Assembly: GCA_015063625.1 (NCBI GenBank)
Contig: SVTT01000002.1
Location: forward strand, 1 to 64,000
DNA from: Oscillospiraceae bacterium
Lineage (GTDB): Bacteria; Bacillota; Clostridia; Oscillospirales; CAG-272
Direction of reading: 5' to 3'
Length of the DNA: 64,000 bases
In this document: positions 57,195-62,250 of the stretch, in pieces
How positions within the stretch are numbered: the first letter of the stretch is position 1
How the letters are laid out: every line of letters starts with the position of its first letter
Made by a program: the position numbers and the translations under genes
Notes under the pieces: generated by a model
Told to the model about the DNA's origin: nothing
Seen by the model: the letters and a program-made list of their open reading frames with translations, nothing else
The model's database searches: none

Positions 57195-58059
57195 CAAGAA
57201 ACTCCTTGGGAATAGATTGATAGTTGCGGAAGGTTACGATTTTGCAAGCCTTCTTGTCACCGAATCGAAAAACAGGCACGGTGCGATCTACCACAGGTAG
57301 ATGATCGGTGAGGACAGAGTAGCAATAGCAATCGAACAGCTTCCAGACCTTTTTCGGAATGATCACCAGGCGTAGCGTTTCCTCCACGTCATCCTCAAAG
57401 GTGTTAACGGCGCTGTTGTCCTCGGAAAACTTCAGCTCACGTACCCAGGATAGCATGAAGAAAGGGATCTTCAACGAATGGTGAATGTAAAAATACGAGG
57501 AAAGGCAGCGCTTTACCGCATAGTGATTGTCCATAATGGACTGTGTATCATAGAAGATATAGCCGCCTTTGGTTTCATGTGCAATCAGCTTGTTCAGCAG
57601 TAGCATCTCCTCGTTAATAAGAGGATCCTTGATTGCTTGAGAATCCGCTACCAGGGAAGACTCACAGACGTAGATTACGCTGCCATAGCGGAATCGCTCG
57701 GTGCGCTGGATGAGCGAGCGTGTCAGCGGCACAAAGTTTTTTACAGCGATCGGAATGTTACTATAAAAAAGGGGCTTTTCGCGCTTTTTCATGCGGCGGA
57801 ACGGGCCGAGGGGGATCCAATGGAATACGGGATAAATGAAATAATTGCAAATATAATATTTTCGCAGCTGCCGCCAATACTGTCGGACGGCAAGCCAAAC
57901 AGTCATGGTCGATTTTCCTGTTTTCACACCTCCGGTGATCAGCACCATATTACCGAACTTGGGGATCTTCAAAATTCGGGAAACCAGGAAAGCGATCACG
58001 ACCAGGACGATCAGAACGATCCAAACGATAAAATCACCTCCAAAGTGTAAAAACGGCAT
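57166..58059 (-). CDS. Zot/pI-type morphogenesis ATPase
   Basis: About 297-304 residues: an N-terminal membrane helix (FIVWIVLIVLVVIAFLVS), Walker A GGVKTGKST, a degenerate Walker B (SVIYVCESS, Cys where Asp is usual), and HETKGGYIFYDTQS typical of Zot proteins. pI/Zot ATPases drive extrusion of filamentous virions through the membrane. In classical Zot the helix is central; here it is N-terminal. The start is unclear: ATG 58059 lies within a terminator hairpin, and a perfect GGAGGTGA (58034-58041) lies downstream of it, in frame, with only an ATC or later codons as candidates. Confidence 0.82.
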   Translation of the reverse strand: MPFLHFGGDFIVWIVLIVLVVIAFLVSRILKIPKFGNMVLITGGVKTGKSTMTVWLAVRQYWRQLRKYYICNYFIYPVFHWIPLGPFRRMKKREKPLFYSNIPIAVKNFVPLTRSLIQRTERFRYGSVIYVCESSLVADSQAIKDPLINEEMLLLNKLIAHETKGGYIFYDTQSIMDNHYAVKRCLSSYFYIHHSLKIPFFMLSWVRELKFSEDNSAVNTFEDDVEETLRLVIIPKKVWKLFDCYCYSVLTDHLPVVDRTVPVFRFGDKKACKIVTFRNYQSIPKEFLDDGKKQNES

Positions 58060-58077
58060 GGCGCTTTGCCATGCCGT
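58048..58077 (-). terminator. Terminator between coat gene and zot
   Basis: Minus strand: ACGGCATGGC-aaagc-GCCATGCCGT followed by TTTT, 16 bp after the coat stop. Filamentous phages typically carry a terminator just after the major coat gene, giving abundant coat mRNA. Confidence 0.8.
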
Positions 58078-58092
58078 CAATGAACGATATCG

Positions 58093-58332
58093 TCAATTGG
58101 AGGCTCCCAAACTGGTAACCCAATTGACAACCCACCGAGAAAGACCGATGGCGAGAGAAACACCGGCAAAAACAACCACAACGCCACCAAAGATCGAAAG
58201 CTTAGTGGAATCACCGGTCGTATCGATGAAGATCTGCTGCACAAGGTTACTCAGGCCACTGCCAATGCCACTGGCAATACCGGTGATACCTGCCGTAAGA
58301 AGGGCAATGATCTCCTGCAAGATATTGGTCAT
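58093..58332 (-). CDS. Candidate major coat protein
   Basis: A 79-residue hydrophobic protein with a Gly-rich first helix (ALLTAGITGIASGIGSGL) and a strong second membrane helix (IFGGVVVVFAGVSLAIGL). No classical cleavable signal peptide. AAAGGAG precedes the ATG and a terminator follows, consistent with high expression. The same domain recurs at the C-terminus of the 56089-56862 protein. Assignment rests on size, hydrophobicity, position next to zot, and this duplication. Confidence 0.78.
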   Translation of the reverse strand: MTNILQEIIALLTAGITGIASGIGSGLSNLVQQIFIDTTGDSTKLSIFGGVVVVFAGVSLAIGLSRWVVNWVTSLGASN

Positions 58333-58380
58333 TCAGTATTCTCCTTTCCCACGGAAACGAGAATAAAGAAGCCGTTAGCT

Positions 58381-58548
58381 TTACAGATCTGTGCGGTTCT
58401 CATCCTCCTCTCCGTCGTTATTTTGTTTATCGACAGCCCGTGCCGCGCGCTTACGGGCAATCAACTCCTTGGCGATCATGATTACTGTGCCGAAAACGAA
58501 GGAGCACAGAAATATGACGATCACAAAACCGATCAACTTCCCAATCAT
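58381..58548 (-). CDS. Small single-helix membrane protein (55 residues)
   Basis: Not in the ORF track. Begins MIGKLIGFVIVIFLCSFVF, one membrane helix (about 5-26), then a basic patch (ARKRAARA) and an acidic tail ending NRTDL. Its ATG overlaps the preceding stop (ATGA), and GAGGTGAAGG is the RBS. Size and place resemble the pVII/pIX end-cap proteins of filamentous phages; inference only. Confidence 0.72.
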   Translation of the reverse strand: MIGKLIGFVIVIFLCSFVFGTVIMIAKELIARKRAARAVDKQNNDGEEDENRTDL

Positions 58549-58859
58549 TCCTTCACCTCACTGACGGGCGCCGGCATAATGCACTTGACGTACATCTTTG
58601 CGCGACCGTTCTCATCCGTCTTGACATCCATGTCATGCAATACGAAGCAGGGACGCTTCAGAAGTACCTCGAGAGATTCAGCGCCGATGATCTGAAGATC
58701 TGCAGCACGTGCAGTCTGGATCAAGGGCTTGACACCGGAAACGTCCTTGTCCTCATCCGATTCAAAGAACAGATCGTAATTATCCCACTTGATCAGCTCT
58801 CCGGTATCCTTGTTAACCATCTGACCGACCTTTCGTTTGAAACCTACCAACACGACCAT
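58545..58859 (-). CDS. Candidate ssDNA-binding protein (pV-like)
   Basis: A 104-residue soluble protein starting MVVLVGFKRKVGQMVNKDTG, with DLFFESDEDKDVSGV and FVLHDMDVKTDENGRAKMY. The small beta-rich pattern and its place upstream of the coat gene match the ssDNA-binding gV-type proteins of filamentous phages. Homology is not certain. The ATG at 58859 has GAAGAAAG upstream; the longer ORF in the track runs through the tRNA-like sequence and is not the real gene. Confidence 0.6.
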   Translation of the reverse strand: MVVLVGFKRKVGQMVNKDTGELIKWDNYDLFFESDEDKDVSGVKPLIQTARAADLQIIGAESLEVLLKRPCFVLHDMDVKTDENGRAKMYVKCIMPAPVSEVKE

Positions 58860-58970
58860 TTTTGAACTTTCTTCCCTTATCCCTGGGAGCAAGGTTATGT
58901 GATCAGAAAAGGGCACCGGGAAGAGAAGAAACCGAAAAAAAGCAAAACGGTCGTATGAACCGGTGCCCAT

Positions 58971-59039
58971 GGTGGAGATTATAGGAATCGAACCTATTCT
59001 TGCACGAGTGATCAACCCGCACCGGCTGCCAGCATCTCC
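58971..59039 (-). other. tRNA-like sequence in the prophage (reduced D-arm)
   Basis: About 70 nt: acceptor-like GGAGAT/ATCTCC, a T-arm ATAGG-TTCGATT-CCTAT, discriminator A and encoded CCA. The anticodon stem-loop would be GCGGG-TTGATCA-CTCGT (anticodon GAT, Ile) with two wobble pairs. The D-arm is only about 11 nt (CTGG-CAG-CCGG). It is either a decayed tRNA, a tRNA mimic, or an old attachment site. Confidence 0.55.
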
Positions 59040-59067
59040 ATAAATGACCGCCCCGCAGGGCGGTGGA

Positions 59068-59265
59068 TTATACGTTTTGGATCTGCTTGACGCAGATCTT
59101 GATCAGATCAGCGATCTTGCTCTTGTCGGATTCATGCACGTGACAAATACACTTGCCACAGTCTTGCGAATATCCGCAATAGGTGTTCTTGAGCTGACAG
59201 CCGGGCTCCCAGGCTTGTCCACCGTTTACCCAGTGGAAAAAGATGCAGCCGTTAGTCTCGAGCAT
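59068..59265 (-). CDS. Small Cys-rich prophage protein
   Basis: A 65-residue protein, MLETNGCIFFHWVNGGQAWE..., with seven Cys and several His, including CGYSQDCGKCICHVH, which suggests metal binding. GGGGGTG lies ahead of the ATG, which overlaps the DUF3846 gene end. The ORF-track version starts 49 codons earlier in another gene. Function unknown. Confidence 0.55.
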   Translation of the reverse strand: MLETNGCIFFHWVNGGQAWEPGCQLKNTYCGYSQDCGKCICHVHESDKSKIADLIKICVKQIQNV

Positions 59266-59665
59266 TGCACTGCACCCCCACAAAACGACAATCAGTAAAC
59301 GCGGTGCACATTTTTCGAACAAAATCTTGATAGAATGCCGGCTCACACGGTACCACATAGATCTCACCGTCATCCAAACGCTGATAACGACCGAGCAGCG
59401 CATCACCAACAATGCAATCTACACCGGAAGCATACATAAGCGAACCAGGATTATTTACACGGTCTTCCCAACCGTCCTTGAGCTTACCGCACTCGTCGAT
59501 CAACAAGCACAGATCCACACCAAAGAAATGAACATGCACAAACTCAATCCAATCAACGTCGAGTTCACGAAACGCCGCATTTAGGAACGCGCCATCAGAG
59601 CGCGAATCCGGGAGATCCACGTACCTCATTTCTCCCGTGTAGGAGATCTTCAACCATTTTGCCAT
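59252..59665 (-). CDS. DUF3846-like prophage protein
   Basis: A 137-residue protein starting MAKWLKISYTGEMRYVDLP. The block LCLLIDECGKLKDGWEDRVNN followed by GVDCIVGDALLGRY matches the DUF3846 pattern (DEeGKl...N...ivG). These small proteins occur in phages and mobile elements; some relatives are antirestriction-like. GAGAGG precedes the ATG. The 247 bp upstream (59666-59912) holds no intact gene. Confidence 0.65.
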   Translation of the reverse strand: MAKWLKISYTGEMRYVDLPDSRSDGAFLNAAFRELDVDWIEFVHVHFFGVDLCLLIDECGKLKDGWEDRVNNPGSLMYASGVDCIVGDALLGRYQRLDDGEIYVVPCEPAFYQDFVRKMCTAFTDCRFVGVQCNARD

Positions 59666-59912
59666 TTTCTTTTTCCTCTCTTTTTTGTTTTTCTCCGTCT
59701 TTCCGGAGTGCCAGGCACAATTTTTACCAGACGATGTACCGAACGTGGGTCCTTCTACGCACTTGCACAGCGGATGCTGGCCGTGCAAATGGGAGCTTCA
59801 CTTTTCGCAGGAAGTGCGCCGGATCTCTTCGCCGGAAGCCACCAACAAATTTAACGACGTTCTTGGGTAGTCATATGGTTTACCGGACTTTTAGAAGCTG
59901 CCGGGTACACCT

Positions 59913-60230
59913 TCAATGTTTGAGATTCTGCACATATGCTTGAGCCACTAAATCATTAAGCATATTCATAATTTCATGATCCTTGTATCCCAATTTGGTG
60001 CAAATTAACACATACTCATGAAAATCCGTAATCTCATCAAATAAGCAATGTTCAAAAGCTGTTTTGCAAAAATCGATAATGTACTTTTCCAAATACGCTT
60101 TGCGTTCACTATACTTTGCTATTTCACGCTTCCTGGTCAACAAACTCACAAAAACAGCACAAAGACAAATAAAGCAAAGACAAGCTAAAAAGCAACCTGC
60201 AGCAATCAATCCTCCGCATTCTTCACACAT
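59913..60230 (-). CDS. Prophage single-pass membrane protein
   Basis: A 105-residue protein: a Cys-rich membrane helix (AAGCFLACLCFICLCAVFVSLL) and a cytosolic helical tail. AGGAGGT stands seven bases before ATG 60230. No family recognised. Second gene of the early leftward transcript from the operator region. Confidence 0.65.
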   Translation of the reverse strand: MCEECGGLIAAGCFLACLCFICLCAVFVSLLTRKREIAKYSERKAYLEKYIIDFCKTAFEHCLFDEITDFHEYVLICTKLGYKDHEIMNMLNDLVAQAYVQNLKH

Positions 60231-60242
60231 CACTTGACCTCC

Positions 60243-60413
60243 TTAATACGGATCGTAACCGTGGAGTTCATAATCTGCCACGGTACCGGACACGATCGCG
60301 CCACACCATTGGCAAATGCCATAGTCATTGGCCTCGGCTCTGCAGGAATGCGCATCAGGATCCTGCTCTTGCTCCGCTACCACGGAGCGCTTCAATAAAT
60401 CTGTTGCTTTCAT
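60243..60413 (-). CDS. Small prophage protein with CxxC motif
   Basis: A 56-residue protein starting MKATDLLKRSVVAEQEQD, with HSCRAEANDYGICQWCG: three Cys that could form part of a small zinc site. First gene of the leftward operon directly after the operator/promoter region; GAGAGG precedes the ATG. Function unknown; small early phage proteins are often regulators. Confidence 0.6.
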   Translation of the reverse strand: MKATDLLKRSVVAEQEQDPDAHSCRAEANDYGICQWCGAIVSGTVADYELHGYDPY

Positions 60414-60432
60414 ATTTTTCCTCTCTTTCTCA

Positions 60433-60515
60433 AAACATGAAATCATGTTTCTGTAAATCAATATAACATGAAATCATGTTTTTGTCAACATGAAATTATG
60501 TTTTTGTTATATAAT
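60433..60515. promoter_or_regulatory. Prophage switch: three AACATGAAATCATGTT operators and promoters
   Basis: Near-identical 16-bp palindromes at 60434-60449, 60465-60480 and 60487-60502 (last one AACATGAAATTATGTT). Minus-strand TTGACA (60483-60488), 17 bp, TATATT (60460-60465) is the leftward promoter, and the middle operator fills its spacer. A plus-strand TATAAT at 60510 probably serves the repressor gene. This is a repressor-controlled divergent switch. Confidence 0.82.
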
Positions 60516-60537
60516 TTTCAAAAATAGAGAGGTTGAA

Positions 60538-60840
60538 ATGGCAGAAAAGACATATGGGAGGATCAAGGATCTGCGCGTGGATCATGATCTCACACAAAAG
60601 CAAGTAGCTGAACGATTGGGGTTATACCTTACTCAATATCAAGTCTACGAACGTGGAGATGTAGGCAAAATACCGATTGATTTTTTCATAGATCTCGCCA
60701 AGCTCTACAACATCTCCATAGACTATCTCGCAGGTCTTACAAATAGACCAAGAACACTCGACGGTAAACCCTACACGATAAGCAAAAATATTACTATAAA
60801 CCATATCGGCGATGGTAACAATATCAACATTAAAAATTGA
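60538..60840 (+). CDS. XRE-family phage repressor
   Basis: A 100-residue protein: HTH (GRIKDLRVDHDLTQKQVAERLG, QYQVYERG, IDFFIDLAKLYNISIDYLAGL) and a short polar C-terminal tail (ITINHIGDGNNINIKN) that may mediate oligomerisation. It is transcribed away from the leftward operon and should bind the three palindromes to maintain lysogeny. ATG after GAGAGG. Confidence 0.85.
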   Translation: MAEKTYGRIKDLRVDHDLTQKQVAERLGLYLTQYQVYERGDVGKIPIDFFIDLAKLYNISIDYLAGLTNRPRTLDGKPYTISKNITINHIGDGNNINIKN

Positions 60841-60849
60841 GGTGCAAAA

Positions 60850-61593
60850 ATGAGGTTCTTTCTCGAAGTGATGAAAGAGTTTGCCCCCTTGTTCGTAGGG
60901 ATCCTAATCGTTTTCGGTTTGGTATGTATACTTTACCTCATCCGAAAGTGCTATGTTAAAACAAGATCCGCCGGCGCGACAACAGCACTAACAACATACA
61001 CTGAAAGGGCAACGACAACGGCAAAGAAAAGAAAAAAAGAAGCAACCGGACTTGATGCTCTGATCTATTTGATCAAGCTCATATTCAAAGCAATTTGGTG
61101 GATCATCACGCTGCCTTACAGAGTCGTAAAATTCTTCATCAATCGCGAAAAGCCCAAAGAAGAAAAATGCGTTGCCTATGCTCCTGCAACAGCAACAGAG
61201 CCGGTCTACAAACGCAAATACTTACTTACAAAGCACGAATGGGATTTTTACAAGCATCTGAAACCGATTGCCGACAAGCTGGGGCTTGCAGTTCTGGCGA
61301 AGATCCGCATGGCAGACCTGGTGGAAACAGTGGCAGATACCAATAGCGAATATTATAGGGGCTTCGGCAAGGTGAAAGCCAAGCATGTTGATTTTGCACT
61401 GGCTCGCCCCGAAAACCTTTACATTGAGCTTCTGATCGAGCTTGACGACAGCTCACACACAGAAGGAAACGAACGCGACGCTTTCGTGGAATCGGTCTAC
61501 GCAGCCGTTGGCTACAAGCTGCTCCGTATCAGAAACGAAATCGGTCTTGAAGACAATATCAGAACAGCCCTCGGCGTCAAAGTCGTCGGATAA
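60850..61593 (+). CDS. Membrane-anchored DUF2726 (restriction-endonuclease-like) protein
   Basis: A 247-residue protein: membrane helix at about 13-31 (LFVGILIVFGLVCILYLI), a basic linker, a second hydrophobic or amphipathic stretch (LIYLIKLIFKAIWWIITL), then a DUF2726 domain (KYLLTKHEWDFYKHLKP, KHVDFALARPENLY, IELDDSSHTEGNERDAFVESV). This domain belongs to the PD-(D/E)XK nuclease-like fold. Located 9 bp after the repressor gene, so expressed in the lysogen: a cargo gene, possibly for exclusion or defence (inference). Confidence 0.8.
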   Translation: MRFFLEVMKEFAPLFVGILIVFGLVCILYLIRKCYVKTRSAGATTALTTYTERATTTAKKRKKEATGLDALIYLIKLIFKAIWWIITLPYRVVKFFINREKPKEEKCVAYAPATATEPVYKRKYLLTKHEWDFYKHLKPIADKLGLAVLAKIRMADLVETVADTNSEYYRGFGKVKAKHVDFALARPENLYIELLIELDDSSHTEGNERDAFVESVYAAVGYKLLRIRNEIGLEDNIRTALGVKVVG

Positions 61594-61623
61594 AAAAGAG
61601 CAGGGAGATCTCCCTGCTTTTTT
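61593..61623 (+). terminator. Terminator of the repressor-DUF2726 operon
   Basis: AGCAGGGAGA/TCTCCCTGCT flanked by A6 and T6. Confidence 0.92.
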
Positions 61624-61632
61624 GGTATCAAT

Positions 61633-61691
61633 CTGGAAATCGTGTGTGGGCTAATACCCCACCGAGAGTTCGAATCTCTCTCTCTCCGCCA
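61633..61691 (+). repeat. attR: 59-bp copy of the tRNA-Ser 3' half
   Basis: Identical to 52425-52483; not a complete tRNA because the 5' half is absent. Confidence 0.93.
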
Positions 61692-61697
61692 AACACA

Positions 61698-61733
61698 AAC
61701 CGCAATTCTGATACAACAGGATTGCGGTTTTTG
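61698..61733 (+). terminator. Terminator, probably the original one of tRNA-Ser
   Basis: AACCGCAAT/ATTGCGGTT with T5, directly after attR, where the tRNA transcript would have ended before integration. Confidence 0.75.
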
Positions 61734-61853
61734 GTTTATTGTCGTACTAAGGGCGAGGCTGAGATCTATGCTGAAAAGATCAAGAAGATCGAGCCTTCCT
61801 ATGAAATGCCCAAGAAGGCGGGTTGTATCTCCTTCTCGGATAAAAAGAACTGA
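61734..61853 (+). pseudogene. Fragment of an unidentified gene
   Basis: An open frame without a proper start, ending in YAEKIKKIEPSYEMPKKAG and DKKN, directly behind the tRNA terminator. The 5' part seems lost. Its TGA overlaps the ATG of the next small ORF. Confidence 0.4.
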
Positions 61854-61999
61854 TGCCATCTGTTCAAGCGGATATTGATCTTTGCCTAAAGGAATACAAA
61901 AAGCAGAGAAGGCTTGAGGAGATAATCAGTCGAAGGCAACCGAAAAAACCTACCACAAAAAGTGGCAAGCGATCTTGCTTTTCTTCTCAATCACCTTGA
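61853..61999 (+). CDS. Small basic ORF of unknown function (48 residues)
   Basis: Not in the ORF track. MPSVQADIDLCLKEYKKQRR and a Lys/Arg/Thr-rich remainder; the ATG overlaps the preceding TGA (TGATG). Possibly the intact end of a decayed operon; a coding role is uncertain. Confidence 0.35.
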   Translation: MPSVQADIDLCLKEYKKQRRLEEIISRRQPKKPTTKSGKRSCFSSQSP

Positions 62000-62024
62000 T
62001 ATTTGACCTTTTTGCACATTTAAG

Positions 62025-62066
62025 CCATAACGAAAGGGCACCCGATCGGGTGCCCTTTCGTTATGG
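62025..62066. terminator. Perfect 42-bp palindrome, terminator
   Basis: CCATAACGAAAGGGCACCCG and its exact complement around ATCG. No U-run, but strong enough to halt or pair. The following 100 bp has no gene. Confidence 0.65.
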
Positions 62067-62167
62067 CGGCAGGATACCGTTTCCCCGTGCCCGGAGAGCT
62101 GTTGCTTGCGCACTTGGGGGGCTCGCATACCATTGGCGCATCTTGCGCTCACGCTTGGGCGAGGATA

Positions 62168-62209
62168 TACAAAAATCGGCAGAGGAGCAACCCTGTGCCG
62201 ATTTTTGTA
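62168..62209. terminator. Terminator of the GyrB/ParE-like gene
   Basis: TACAAAAATCGGCA/TGCCGATTTTTGTA, 42 bp beyond the stop on the minus strand; loop 14 nt. Confidence 0.85.
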
Positions 62210-62250
62210 TTACTTTTTAAGGATGAGTCTGCTTTCGTTTCCTCGGTCGG

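Larger units (their letters stand above)
52425..61691. mobile_element. Integrated filamentous (inovirus-like) prophage
   Basis: About 9.2 kb bounded by identical 59-bp repeats of the tRNA-Ser 3' half. Contents: tyrosine integrase, HUH Rep, GC-rich hairpin region, three secreted or membrane structural proteins, Zot-type ATPase, coat protein, small membrane protein, candidate ssDNA-binding protein, tRNA-like sequence, small accessory genes, and a divergent XRE repressor with three operators. The small genome, single strand-exchange module, Zot/pI ATPase and tiny hydrophobic coat protein together indicate a filamentous phage lifestyle. All key ORFs look intact. Confidence 0.88.

Noticed and set aside
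58860-59015. N-terminal extension of the ssDNA-binding-like ORF (MITRARIGSI...)
   Set aside because: It is translated from the tRNA-like sequence and lacks an RBS; the internal ATG at 58859 fits size and context.
61633-61691. Second tRNA-Ser gene
   Set aside because: Only the 3' part from the anticodon loop onward is present; it is the prophage attR.
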